Assembly (NCBI GenBank): GCA_965201045.1
Contig: OZ241746.1
Coordinates: 558,001 to 622,000, forward strand
DNA from: JAPORK01 sp026710285
Lineage (GTDB): Bacteria > Pseudomonadota > Gammaproteobacteria > Pseudomonadales > Endozoicomonadaceae
Direction of reading: 5' to 3'
Length of the DNA stretch: 64,000 nt
In this document: one piece after another, positions 48,228 to 56,770 of the stretch
Layout: each line of letters opens with the position of its first letter
Position numbering within the stretch: the stretch's first letter is position 1
Translations under genes and position numbers: made by a program
The notes under the pieces: model-generated
Database searches by the model: none
What the model was told of the DNA's origin: nothing
Seen by the model: the letters and a program-made list of their open reading frames with translations, nothing else

Positions 48228-49028
48228 ATGAGCGTTGTAATTAAAACTGCTGAAGAAATAGAAAAGATGCGTATTGCTGGTCGTCTTGCGGCTGATCTGC
48301 TTGAAATGATTACCCCTCATGTAAAAGTGGGAGTAAGCACAGGTGAGCTGGATACACTATGTCATGACTACATTGTCAACGTTCAGCAAGCTATTCCTGC
48401 ACCACTTAATTATGGTATGACCGCTACGCGTCCGGGTTTTCCAAAATCTATCTGTACTTCTGTTAATGAAGTTGTTTGTCACGGTATTCCCGGTGATACA
48501 AAATTTCTTAAAAACGGCGACATTCTCAACCTCGATGTAACTGTAAAAAAAGATGGATACCATGGTGATACCAGCATGATGTTCCTTGTAGGAGATGTGA
48601 GTCCACATGCTAAACGTTTATCAAAAATCACCCGGGAATGTATGTATAAAGGTATTGAACAGGTTAAGCCTGGTGCATATCTTGGTGATATTGGTGCAGC
48701 TATTGCAAAACATGCTCATGCACATTATTTTTCTGTCGTTGAAGATTTTTGTGGTCATGGCATTGGAAAGGCTTTCCATGAAGAGCCTCAGGTGCTTCAC
48801 ATTGGCAAAAAGAATACCGGCATACAGTTAAAAGAAGGAATGATATTTACCATTGAACCGATGATCAACCTGGGGAAAAAACATGTAAAAATCAAAAAAG
48901 ATGGTTGGACGGCAGTCACAAAAGACAGGCGTCTCTCTGCACAATGGGAACATACTATTCTGGTTACAGCCACAGGGGCGGAAATTCTCACTTTGAGAAC
49001 AGGAGAAGTCTCTCCATTCACAGGATAA
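48228..49028 (+). CDS. map: Methionine aminopeptidase, type I
   Basis: This cytoplasmic enzyme of 266 residues removes the initiator methionine from new proteins. All five metal ligands of the pita-bread fold are present: D103 and D114 (LNLDVTVKKDGYHGDTSMMF), H177 (CGHGIGKAFHEEP), E210 (FTIEPM) and E241 (QWEHTI). The length fits type I enzymes without an N-terminal extension. I chose ATG 48228 because GGAAAG lies 8 bases upstream; a GTG at 48219 would add three residues and overlap that ribosome-binding site. In many gammaproteobacteria map sits near rpsB or glnD, but here it stands alone between the insertion-sequence zone and secreted-protein genes. The catalytic core looks fully functional. 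Confidence 0.96.
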   Translation: MSVVIKTAEEIEKMRIAGRLAADLLEMITPHVKVGVSTGELDTLCHDYIVNVQQAIPAPLNYGMTATRPGFPKSICTSVNEVVCHGIPGDTKFLKNGDILNLDVTVKKDGYHGDTSMMFLVGDVSPHAKRLSKITRECMYKGIEQVKPGAYLGDIGAAIAKHAHAHYFSVVEDFCGHGIGKAFHEEPQVLHIGKKNTGIQLKEGMIFTIEPMINLGKKHVKIKKDGWTAVTKDRRLSAQWEHTILVTATGAEILTLRTGEVSPFTG

Positions 49029-49353
49029 AAAAAATTTTATTTTGGGAGGATGAGGTTTTTATTTTTTCTTACAAGTCATTCGTTGCTTATTTTAAGAAAA
49101 AGTAGCTTTGCAGCTATTTCTGTTATCGCTTTAATTCTATTGGGTTATGCAGCAGCCACTTAATTAATACCTTCGGCTGTTGTCATATGAAAGCTTATAC
49201 AAACCGGAAGTATACCCTGCTCCGGAAATATAATGCATTCAATTTTATTGTTACTCTTTTTAACAAATAATATTTGCAACTTGGTATATACTTATCTGTG
49301 CAATAAACGCTCTCAGGTATGCTCGTATAAGAATAAAAAGGAGGAGCTGAGAT
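49029..49353. other. Intergenic region between map and the 514-residue secreted protein gene
   Basis: These 325 bp contain no supported gene. The last 90 bp are AT-rich and include TTGCAACTTGGTATATACTT, a possible promoter for the downstream gene, and end in the ribosome-binding site AGGAGG. I see no strong hairpin after map. Confidence 0.4.
49339..49353 (+). promoter_or_regulatory. Strong ribosome-binding site AGGAGG
   Basis: AGGAGG followed 9 bases later by ATG at 49354 fixes the start of the 514-residue protein. It is among the strongest Shine-Dalgarno matches in the window, which suggests high translation. Confidence 0.75.
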
Positions 49354-50898
49354 ATGAAACGTGTTTATGCATTTTTTGTAATGAAACTGGTTATATTGCT
49401 GGTTTTGCTGGCAATTTTTTTTGTTAAACCTCAAGCAAAACTCTTCACATATGACCAATGCAATGATCTTTCTGATAATAAGTATCAACTTAAACGCAGT
49501 GATTACACTGCAAATCCTATATCTGAATATGTAACATTTGTTTCTGAAAAATACAGACGTAATACAGAATTTAATCCAAAAACATCTCTTTCATATAGCG
49601 CCTTACCCGTTGTGCAACAACCCACAGAAGATGAAACAGACTATTTTGAAGGGTTCAGAAAACTACTCTTAAGAAAAGACGATTCGGAAAAAGAAAGAGT
49701 AGCTACAGAATCAAAGTTAACAAGGATGATGTCAGAGGATAAAACACTTAAATATTTCAGTGAAGTAGAAGAATACGATAAGCTAATAACTACACGGGAT
49801 AACAAACTATTTCTAAACAGCTTAATGGCATCTCTCAAAGCAACAGCAAAATATACTCCATTAGAAGGAAAAGCAGATGTAAGAATAAAAGAGATTTTAT
49901 CATTAGTCGAGAAAGGTAATATCGGGCGACTAAAAACACAGCTTGATACAAAGCTTCGTGATAAAACACAGGTTCTATCTGATTCAAAAAATTGTTTGCC
50001 TGATTTTTTTGTCACCGATGCATTTATATTTGATAATCCGGAAAATCCTCAAGAAGCGCATCTGGCCGAAAGAAGAACTGAATATAACATCAACAGAATC
50101 ATAGAAAGAGTAGAGAAACGCAATGATGAGTTCAAACTGGAAATACCGCAAAATAGCGTTGCAAATATTTATAGTGAGGTTTTATATTTAATTATCAGGA
50201 CAAAAACACAAGATGAGGATGAACTGGTAATTTATCCGCTGGTAGTCAGTGAAGATTCTTTTGCACAAGATGCCGCTGTGTACCTGTTTAATGAATCTGC
50301 TTCAATTCTGTATGAGTTACCTGGTAAAGAATTAGGAGCTGTTCTGAATCTGTATGAACAGTGGGGCGAAGTTAATAATCGACATACTGGCGTTTACAGT
50401 CTAGTGAACACGTCAACGTTTGTTACACAACAATCTTATCAGGAGAGCGGGTTTACACATCAAACGTTGCAAACTATCATCAGTCATTTTAATAAATGTC
50501 ACCACAGGACAAAATTTTTGCGCTCTGTAATATGGGGAACAGGCATTGGCGGAAAAAGTCACACTGCTTTATTTAGTTGTCTCAGAGAAAAAGTATCTGA
50601 TCCTGATAAGCTGCAGAATGTACATGATTCCTTTTTGTTTTGGTATAAAAGAGAGTGGTTTGATAATCCTAAATCTGATAAAGCATTTCTTCTGGGGCTT
50701 TCAGGAGTAAAAGCTGCAAATAATGGAGATGCTGCAATTATTGTCGCACCACTTAATAACAATGTTTATGCCATTACTCTGTTACAGAGCGAAAGTGATG
50801 ATGGCTATTTTTTGCTTCCTAAAATCTGTATGGGGTTGTTTGCTAAACAACTGATGTTTATTTCTGACGATATTACTGTTTATGAATTTTCTGATTAA
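49354..50898 (+). CDS. Secreted protein of unknown function (514 aa)
   Basis: I do not recognise the family. The N-terminus (MKRVYAFFVMKLVILLVLLA) is a clear signal peptide or membrane anchor, with PQA near residue 29 as a possible cleavage site. The mature part is mostly charged and probably helical through about residue 260, then more mixed, with aromatic-rich segments (WGEVNNRHTGVYSL, FLFWYKREWFDNP). A GTGIGGKS stretch at 395-402 fits the P-loop pattern by spelling but is near the C-terminus of an exported protein and is probably coincidental. The gene stands alone: its stop is followed by a bidirectional terminator, and the next gene is convergent. With three other orphan secreted proteins nearby, a role outside the cytoplasm is likely. 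Confidence 0.75.
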   Translation: MKRVYAFFVMKLVILLVLLAIFFVKPQAKLFTYDQCNDLSDNKYQLKRSDYTANPISEYVTFVSEKYRRNTEFNPKTSLSYSALPVVQQPTEDETDYFEGFRKLLLRKDDSEKERVATESKLTRMMSEDKTLKYFSEVEEYDKLITTRDNKLFLNSLMASLKATAKYTPLEGKADVRIKEILSLVEKGNIGRLKTQLDTKLRDKTQVLSDSKNCLPDFFVTDAFIFDNPENPQEAHLAERRTEYNINRIIERVEKRNDEFKLEIPQNSVANIYSEVLYLIIRTKTQDEDELVIYPLVVSEDSFAQDAAVYLFNESASILYELPGKELGAVLNLYEQWGEVNNRHTGVYSLVNTSTFVTQQSYQESGFTHQTLQTIISHFNKCHHRTKFLRSVIWGTGIGGKSHTALFSCLREKVSDPDKLQNVHDSFLFWYKREWFDNPKSDKAFLLGLSGVKAANNGDAAIIVAPLNNNVYAITLLQSESDDGYFLLPKICMGLFAKQLMFISDDITVYEFSD

Positions 50899-50920
50899 CT
50901 TGCAAAAAAAGAGAAATTGC

Positions 50921-50960
50921 TAAAGAAAGCGGGTGAATATCACCCACTTTTTTCTTTAGT
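50921..50960. terminator. Bidirectional intrinsic terminator
   Basis: The hairpin GGGTGA-ATA-TCACCC is flanked by AAAGAAAGC on the left and ACTTTTTTCTTTA on the right, so each strand has a T-run after the stem. It lies between two convergent genes and overlaps the stop of the minus-strand gene. Confidence 0.85.
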
Positions 50961-51612
50961 CAAGAATTTTGTGAACGCATGCTTTTTGCTTTACACGCAT
51001 TGTACTTGTCGACAACGTAGCTATCGAAAAACACCAGGGTCGTTTCTGTTCATCTTTGCATTGTATCGGCATGCCCACAGAATAACCAACCAAAGGAGCT
51101 GATGGCTTCTTACGAGTGCAGTTTATTCCTCCTACAAACCATTTATTAATTGTACCAGAATGTCCTTGTGCAAAATCTATATTTTTAAAAACACCCACAG
51201 TATTAGTATGTTTTTTCTTATCATGTAATTGTATTGTTAAAGTACCTTCCATAGCAAAATTCAGCTTCTTCGGATATACCTTTACCATAATATGTTTATT
51301 ACTGCTGCCGGTCCATGATTTAAATTTTTTTTCTACCTCTTTTGAATTCTTTCTTCCTGCCTCTACTTTTATAAAATTTTTTCCGGCTGAAATTTGCCCG
51401 GATGGTTGACCTTTTGTAACATAATATCTATCTCTGCGCGGAGTAAACTCAACGGATACTACTTCATTGTGAGAGCGTCTTGCTGCTAAAATGTTTATTT
51501 TGTTATTTCGCAGATGTGTTTTTGCATAACAAAACATTGTCAGGGTATTTATAAGCATGAGTGTTGATACACAACAGAACATTGACTTTTTTTGATAATT
51601 GTCTTTATACAT
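50956..51612 (-). CDS. Small basic secreted protein of unknown function (218 aa)
   Basis: I do not recognise the family. I chose the ATG at 51612 (MYKDNYQKKSMFCCVSTLML) because GGAG lies 6 bases upstream and it puts a normal signal peptide at the N-terminus, with cleavage likely after CYA. Longer starts up to 51705 lack a good ribosome-binding site. The mature protein is Lys/Arg-rich, with beta-type alternation (HIMVKVYPKKLNFAMEGTLT) and cysteines grouped near the C-terminus (GGINCTRKK, PIQCKDEQKRPWCFS, KQKACVH), suggesting disulfides in an extracytoplasmic compartment. It shares size class and export signals with the 138- and 196-residue proteins nearby, but I see no sequence similarity. Its stop lies inside the shared terminator. 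Confidence 0.75.
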   Translation of the reverse strand: MYKDNYQKKSMFCCVSTLMLINTLTMFCYAKTHLRNNKINILAARRSHNEVVSVEFTPRRDRYYVTKGQPSGQISAGKNFIKVEAGRKNSKEVEKKFKSWTGSSNKHIMVKVYPKKLNFAMEGTLTIQLHDKKKHTNTVGVFKNIDFAQGHSGTINKWFVGGINCTRKKPSAPLVGYSVGMPIQCKDEQKRPWCFSIATLSTSTMRVKQKACVHKILD

Positions 51613-52114
51613 AACAGACTCCATGGAGAAGATTTTTTTTATTGATAAGTGAAAAGTAAATTTTATTGAGAGGGTATTATTACAAGAGAAAATCTGGATA
51701 ATCACAGCCTATGAATTTTTACTATTTTTGTAGAATGATGACAAGGAAAGTAAAGATTAACGTTAATTCTGCACAAAAATAATGTGTTTATTTAAAAAGA
51801 ATTAACGGCTTTTGCAAGCTTGGATAAATGAAATTAAGCATCTAAAAGAAAAAATAGTAACGCATTAGCTAATTGTCAATGCGCACCATCAACAATTTTT
51901 GTATTTATTTTTGAGCAGAGGAGTTTTTATCTGTTGAGTTGATTTTATTGCAATATAAAAAATATAGCAGATACATCTTAATTTAAAAAATCACATGTAA
52001 CTTTTATATCCTGATAAAATTCGATGGTTTAAAAGACAGGCTTAAATTTATTTTTTTAGCCTGTACAGCGATAAAGCTCAAAGCTGTAATCAGACCTGTA
52101 ATTTTCGATAATTT
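51613..52114. other. Intergenic region with a terminator for the permease
   Basis: About 500 bp without a gene, AT-rich throughout. It should contain the promoter for the 218-residue secreted protein on the minus strand, but I find no consensus strong enough to mark. The only clear element is the hairpin at 52036-52064. Confidence 0.4.
52036..52064 (-). terminator. Probable intrinsic terminator of the permease gene
   Basis: ACAGGCT (52036-52042) and AGCCTGT (52058-52064) form a 7-bp stem with a 15-base AT loop. On the minus strand it is followed by CTTTTAAA. It lies about 50 bp after the permease stop. Confidence 0.55.
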
Positions 52115-53371
52115 TTATTTAATAATCATAGAGATCAGGAATCCAAAAATAACGATCAGACCAAATATAAATATGTATAAATCAGCCAAAGGAGAGCGAT
52201 AAACCTTCATCTCTTTAACCAGGTACATAGATATAACAGGCATAATAAATAAAATAATAGCCAATACCGGAGCGACCAGTGCTTGAATAATAGTGATAAC
52301 ACTTATATTGAAACTGGCTACAATCCAATTGGTTATAAATAAAAAAATATGAATTATAATGTTAAGATTTTTTGTCGCTTGCGGAGATTTTGTTTCGCTT
52401 GTATTTTTTATGATAAAATCAACTAATCCTGTTGCTCCCTCATGTGATCCGATATATACCCCAAAAAAGGAACTGGTAATAGCCAGTAGTGTAATAATGG
52501 AAATAACAATGGGCATCCAAGAAATATATCCTGCTGCTGAAATTGAAATTAATGCTGGAATATTGTACTTAACAGCATAGGCAACATCCTGCGCTGTCAT
52601 AGAAAAAACGCAGGAAAATACAAAAGGCAATATAGTTACTAACAGCAATACAATATTGAATTTTAATACACGACTGGTTTTCATATGACAGGTTGACATA
52701 TCTTTATATTGTAGCCGGTAAGCTTGTGCAAATGCAGAGCAGGAAGGAGAATGGTTAAAAGAGAAAACCAGTAATGGCGCCATTAATACACTGAGCTTAA
52801 TAAATTCTAACCATGAATGAGAACTTAATGTAGGTTTTTGCCAAATAGGAATAAAATATACTGCACAAAAAAACAAAATAAGCACCAGCGGAAAAACCAG
52901 CATTTCACAGGCTGCAGATACCCATTTTTCTCCTTTAATAATTACAAAGGTCAGGACAGAAAGTATGATAAAACTGCTTACAGATCTTGCCGGCGGGGAG
53001 TAAGTTGAAAAAGTAGTGATCATCTCATGGATAACATTTGTCAGACCAATACCGTAAAGTAACAGAATAGGATATATGCTCATAAAATAAGATAAAGTGA
53101 GTATTCCCCCTGCTTTTCTCCCAAATTTTTCAACAACTGTTCCTGTGATATTTGCTTTCGGGTCTGTAGCAGATAAGCAAAACCAGGTTAAATTACGGTG
53201 TGCCATCCATATTGCAGGAATGGATAACAAAGTCACAACAATTAAAGGAATGAGACCTGCTTTAGCAGCACGGACAGGCAGATATAAGACGCCTGCACCA
53301 ACTGCCGTACCAAAAAGCGTTGCCAGCCAGCCAACATCCTTTCTGTCTAAGTATTTTTTCATTTGGTTCAT
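52115..53371 (-). CDS. Hydroxy/aromatic amino acid permease, SdaC/TdcC-like (HAAAP family)
   Basis: This 418-residue inner-membrane protein has about eleven hydrophobic segments. The first (WLATLFGTAVGAGVLYLPVRAAKAG) shows the GTAVGAGVLYLP signature of the HAAAP branch of amino acid/proton symporters, which includes the serine carrier SdaC and the threonine/serine carrier TdcC. FSFNHSPSCSAFAQAYR in the middle is also typical of this group. The length fits the family. The substrate is probably serine or threonine, but that cannot be settled from sequence. ATG 53371 is taken as the start; a second ATG three codons on is possible and neither has a strong ribosome-binding site. It stands alone with its own terminator. 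Amino acid uptake fits a bacterium living off host nutrients. Confidence 0.88.
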   Translation of the reverse strand: MNQMKKYLDRKDVGWLATLFGTAVGAGVLYLPVRAAKAGLIPLIVVTLLSIPAIWMAHRNLTWFCLSATDPKANITGTVVEKFGRKAGGILTLSYFMSIYPILLLYGIGLTNVIHEMITTFSTYSPPARSVSSFIILSVLTFVIIKGEKWVSAACEMLVFPLVLILFFCAVYFIPIWQKPTLSSHSWLEFIKLSVLMAPLLVFSFNHSPSCSAFAQAYRLQYKDMSTCHMKTSRVLKFNIVLLLVTILPFVFSCVFSMTAQDVAYAVKYNIPALISISAAGYISWMPIVISIITLLAITSSFFGVYIGSHEGATGLVDFIIKNTSETKSPQATKNLNIIIHIFLFITNWIVASFNISVITIIQALVAPVLAIILFIMPVISMYLVKEMKVYRSPLADLYIFIFGLIVIFGFLISMIIK

Positions 53372-53895
53372 TATAAAATACCAACAATAAAAATTGCCTT
53401 TTAATTTATATTACAAAGACTTTTATCATACGCATCTTTAAACTTTATATCTAGCTTGTTTATTTAAAATTAGCAAACAGGACAAACATTGTTGTTTTTT
53501 TTTGACCATAAATAGTCAACCCCGACAAATAAACAGACCTTTAATTTAAAAGAGTATTATAATTATTCAGATGCTTGTAATAATGGAAAGTAGGAGGAGC
53601 ACTAAGTTGAAGCGTTACCCAAACGAAAATAGCTAAAATAGTTCTGAACCTTTCTCAAACTCAAAGGATAGCTTAAAAAAACCTGCCCGTAATGAATTAT
53701 TAAAGGTGGTATTTAGAGAGTAGACCATGTTACCCTCAACATCCGATTAATTTGATAAATAACTTTGTTCAGTGGTTATGAGCGATATCGCTTCAATACT
53801 TCTTTTATACTTCTGAGAAGTTTTGTTCTTGCTGGCATCGTTGATGCTTTTCTCTGCCAGGCAGAAGACATAAGGCAGGCAGGAGTGATTACAGA
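53372..53895. other. Intergenic region with a short gene remnant
   Basis: About 520 bp. On the plus strand, TATAAT near 53549 could be a -10 box for the short remnant at 53607. TTGAC and GTCAA flank CATAAATA near 53500, a possible operator-like palindrome upstream of the permease. From 53724 to 53895 I see nothing recognisable. Confidence 0.35.
53607..53723 (+). pseudogene. Possible remnant of a short gene with an in-frame stop
   Basis: An excellent ribosome-binding site (AGGAGG at 53592-53597) precedes TTG 53607. The frame reads KRYPNENS, hits TAA (53634-53636), then continues NSSEPFSNSKDSLKKPARNE and LLKVVFRE to TAG at 53721-53723. The strong start signal and the polar N-terminus, of the type seen at the start of the neighbouring F-box protein, suggest the beginning of a dead effector gene. 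It may be chance. No homology can be claimed. Confidence 0.3.
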
Positions 53896-55506
53896 TTAAA
53901 GTAAAACACAATGGTTACAGATAAACTGTAATAGATCATTCCTGACCGCTACAGTACTTTCAGCAACCTCAAATGACCGGTCATAAATATCCCAAACCTT
54001 TACGGCACTTTCATCATAGGAAACCAGAGACCAGTCTTCCAGCTGCATAACTCCCATAATTACTCTGTCATGACCTTTCAGAGTATTCACACATTCCTGA
54101 CCATTAGGTTTTGTCAGATCCCAAATCTTCAGTGTCTTGTCTGAAGCGTATGAGACTAAGCGTCCGTCTGCCAGTACAATAACTTTTGTGATAAAGGCTA
54201 TATGTCCATTAAGCGTTCTTATACATTGTTCTCTGTCAGGTTTTGTCCAGTCCAAAATCTTTATGGTCTCACCAGACCAAGAGATCAGCAGATTGTTTCT
54301 CAATTCTGTGATCCCTTCAGGATAATGAATATTGCAGAATTTTATAGTTTTCACACATTCCTGCCCATCAGGTTGTTGCAGATTCCAAATTTTTATGATT
54401 GCACGGAAGTTATTCCAGGAGACCAGTAACCCATTTTTCAATACTATAAGTCCCATCATCAAATCACCACCATTATTCAAAATTCTTACACATTCCTGTC
54501 CATCAGGCTTTGTCAAATCCCAAATTTTTATTTTGCAATCATAAGCAAAAGATGCAAAACAATCGTATTCTAATGGTCTGATTCCAACAATTTTTCTACT
54601 ATGTCCCCGCAGAGTTTTTACATATTCCTGCCCGGGAGGTTTTTTAAGATTCCAGACCATTATTTCGTAGTAATTAGTAAATAAAAGCAGATATTCACTT
54701 GTTAGCTGAACACCGTCACAGAAAGCTGGACTATTGGTGAATAAAGTTTTTTCGTGTACCAGATCAACAGATTTTGTCACACTACGGACTTCCAGGTTTT
54801 TTTCATCAGTGCAGGTAACCAGACGATTATCTTGCAATTTGACAATACAATCGATCCGTCTGGCAGCTCCGAATATAATTTTTTTGTCCTTCTGATCATT
54901 ACTTTGTTTCAGATCTAATAGTTGTAAATTTCCTTCATATGAAGACTGAACAATCAATACGCGGTTGCTAAGCGCTTTAACTGTCTCAACAATATCGTTG
55001 CCATCAAATATTTTTAGCGTTTTTACACACTGAATCTGAGTGTTTGGTTTTTTATGATTATTAATCTCTCTGAGAAGTGCTGCCATTTTTGGAAGTGACG
55101 CTGAATTAAATTGCGGGTCATACTGAATAATTGCAGAGCGCAGGTTTTCTGTCAGTATGGATCTGGTTTGCGGAGCTAATGATTCAAACTGAAAATTATG
55201 GTGTAAAGATTGTTGGTCACCATAATATTTTTCAGCAAGTGAAGGTGCTATACACTGAAAACTAATACTTTGTTTCAAACGACGGCAAGTTCTTTTCAAA
55301 ACACAAATATCACGAACATCGAGATATTTTGCAATATTGTGTAATATTTCAGTGGGAAGACTAAGAAGACCAGCAGAATTAGTTTTGATGATATTAGTTG
55401 CAGTGATTTTGATCGCAGCAGTTTTTTGGTGCTTACAGAGAGATCTGGAACTTTCTCCAGAGTTTTCCATATATCCTGTAGATTTTTTCTCTAAATTTGT
55501 AATCAT
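53896..55506 (-). CDS. F-box/WD40-repeat protein (eukaryotic-like, probable effector)
   Basis: The protein has 536 residues. A polar N-terminus (1-45) precedes an F-box at about 46-85 (GLLSLPTEILHNIAKYLDV, RDICVLKRTCRRLKQSI). WD40-type repeats fill about 150-515. At least six are clear, ending IMVWNLKKPPGQE, IKIWDLTKPDGQE, IKIWNLQQPDGQE, IKILDWTKPDREQ, LKIWDLTKPNGQE and VKVWDIYD, with GH dipeptides such as LRGHSRKI, LNGHIAFI and LKGHDRVI. Two weaker ones lie before them. F-box plus WD40 is the plan of eukaryotic SCF ubiquitin-ligase receptors, where the F-box binds Skp1 and the propeller binds the substrate. There is no signal peptide, so delivery by a specialised secretion system is inferred. 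The start ATG has GAGG 6 bases upstream. The repeats share the linker TKPDGQECV, which suggests internal duplication. Confidence 0.9.
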   Translation of the reverse strand: MITNLEKKSTGYMENSGESSRSLCKHQKTAAIKITATNIIKTNSAGLLSLPTEILHNIAKYLDVRDICVLKRTCRRLKQSISFQCIAPSLAEKYYGDQQSLHHNFQFESLAPQTRSILTENLRSAIIQYDPQFNSASLPKMAALLREINNHKKPNTQIQCVKTLKIFDGNDIVETVKALSNRVLIVQSSYEGNLQLLDLKQSNDQKDKKIIFGAARRIDCIVKLQDNRLVTCTDEKNLEVRSVTKSVDLVHEKTLFTNSPAFCDGVQLTSEYLLLFTNYYEIMVWNLKKPPGQEYVKTLRGHSRKIVGIRPLEYDCFASFAYDCKIKIWDLTKPDGQECVRILNNGGDLMMGLIVLKNGLLVSWNNFRAIIKIWNLQQPDGQECVKTIKFCNIHYPEGITELRNNLLISWSGETIKILDWTKPDREQCIRTLNGHIAFITKVIVLADGRLVSYASDKTLKIWDLTKPNGQECVNTLKGHDRVIMGVMQLEDWSLVSYDESAVKVWDIYDRSFEVAESTVAVRNDLLQFICNHCVLL

Positions 55507-55735
55507 ACACTTCCTCTGTTATGCGTTATTTTTATTTTGATAAATTGTTTTTTAGCGCCAATTATCAGCAGACTTTGTATGATAAAAGACAATATATTAT
55601 GAGGACGGTTCTGTACCAGAGAAGGATAAATAGCAATATGTTAGTGTAACTTAGATGAATGTAAAAAATGTATAACATTCCTGTGTCGGGCAGAAGACAG
55701 AAAAGATTAACTGGTAAATTTAGCTTCGCCTCTGC

Positions 55736-55846
55736 TGGCTTCCACAGACTCAGCCCACGGTATGCTAGGTAAAAGCCGATACATTTAGCAGGAGACAAAT
55801 CTACCAGGATAAAAATTGAGGTCCAAAAATGTGACTAAGAGATGGG
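55736..55846 (+). repeat. Dispersed repeat, copy B
   Basis: It aligns with copy A: GGCTTCCACAGACTCAGCCC, ACGGTATG, AAAAGCCGATACATTTAGCA, GGAGACAAATCTACCAGG, then ATGTGACTAAGAGATGGGG. It lies directly before copy C in the same orientation. Confidence 0.65.
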
Positions 55847-55861
55847 GCTGCGCACAATGGA

Positions 55862-55950
55862 TCCACGTTGCATTCAGCAAAGACTGTACTCATTAGTAGG
55901 CAGACCTGCCGGAGTAAAACCGGCGCTTAAAAAATGTCACTAAGAGACAG
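55862..55950 (+). repeat. Dispersed repeat, copy C
   Basis: It aligns with copy A from CCACGTTGCATTCAGCAAAG onward: CATTAGTAGGCAGACCTGCC, GGAGTAAAACCGGCGC, TTAAAAAATGTCACTAAGAG and ACAG. Part of the AGGAGACAAA loop region is shortened. Confidence 0.6.
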
Positions 55951-55974
55951 TCTTTAGGGAGGGGAGGATATCAA

Positions 55975-56391
55975 CTATTCATATCCTTCCCAATAATAAA
56001 CTCCAGCACTGCTTAGCCTGAGTGTCAAAGATTTACCTTTATCACTATATCCTACCTGCATGAGAAGGTAATTCAGTTCCTTGTTTGTTTTGGGGTCAAT
56101 AGGGACTATTTGATTAAAACCATAACTACTAAGATCTATACATCCATGACGTATGTTACCTTTTTTACCAGGTTGAATTTTAATGGTATCCTTGTGGTTT
56201 TTTGGACCCCAACCAAAGCCTGGAGATCCACACCCCCTCCAATAAAAATTGACACGTATTGGTTTTGATGTGCAATTTATAACGTTCATCAGGTGATCTT
56301 TTGTCCATGCAGGAGACGATTGAAAAAAAATACAAGTAAAGAAAGCTAAGGGTATTATTAATTTTTGTTTTAACTTATATGGGTTTATCAT
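55975..56391 (-). CDS. Small secreted protein of unknown function (138 aa)
   Basis: I do not recognise the family. The N-terminus (MINPYKLKQKLIIPLAFFTC, then IFFQSSPAWTKDH) is a signal peptide with likely cleavage near SPA/W. The mature part is about 110 residues with three cysteines (VINCTSKPI, WRGCGSPGFGWG, RHGCIDLSS) and many Gly, Trp and Tyr, suggesting a compact beta-rich fold. ATG 56391 has GGGGTG just upstream. It is transcribed away from coaE, with 379 bp between them. It could be a host-directed or envelope protein; nothing in the sequence decides. Confidence 0.72.
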   Translation of the reverse strand: MINPYKLKQKLIIPLAFFTCIFFQSSPAWTKDHLMNVINCTSKPIRVNFYWRGCGSPGFGWGPKNHKDTIKIQPGKKGNIRHGCIDLSSYGFNQIVPIDPKTNKELNYLLMQVGYSDKGKSLTLRLSSAGVYYWEGYE

Positions 56392-56770
56392 AATGCACCC
56401 CGAATAAATATTGAGATTAATACCGGTCTCAAGTTTAGCTAAAAACTAAGCTTGTAATATTACAACACTTCAGACAGTTTTTGTAAGTTGTTGATTTTAA
56501 AAGGATTTATTTTTCATCTTGTTGTAAAAAATATCGTTAAAAATCAATAGCTTACAGTTTAACCCATCGTATATTTTTAAAAACTGTCCGAAGTATTGAT
56601 ATTATAGAATCGGTTAAATAATTTGTAAAAAAAGTTCGGTTAGAAAGATTTTCTGTTTTGAAATTAGTTTATTTGTGACGTGTATCCTAAAATGATGTGG
56701 TTCATCAGACGGAACCAATTTGTAACGACTAAAATGTCATCTTACAAACTAATGGGGAGCAATCAAAAGT
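56392..56770. other. Divergent intergenic region before coaE
   Basis: These 379 AT-rich bp separate two divergently transcribed genes and should carry both promoters. AAAAACTGTCCGAAGTATTG on one side and CACTTCAGACAGTTTTTG on the other form an imperfect long inverted repeat (about 56466-56484 and 56579-56598). The pair could be a regulatory palindrome. No gene is seen. Confidence 0.35.

Larger units (their letters stand above)
55507..55974. other. Intergenic region holding two copies of the dispersed repeat
   Basis: These 468 bp carry no supported gene. From about 55720 to 55955 they consist of two tandem diverged repeat copies (B and C). The part before that is AT-rich and should contain the F-box gene promoter, but no box stands out. 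Confidence 0.5.

Noticed and set aside
50536..50559. Walker A-like GTGIGGKS in the 514-residue secreted protein
   Set aside because: It lies near the C-terminus of a protein with a signal peptide, without a Walker B or other NTPase motifs, so the spelling match is probably chance.
55565..55798. A 77-codon minus-strand frame in the repeat region before the F-box gene
   Set aside because: It runs through the dispersed repeat, has no ribosome-binding site and is not conserved in the other repeat copies.
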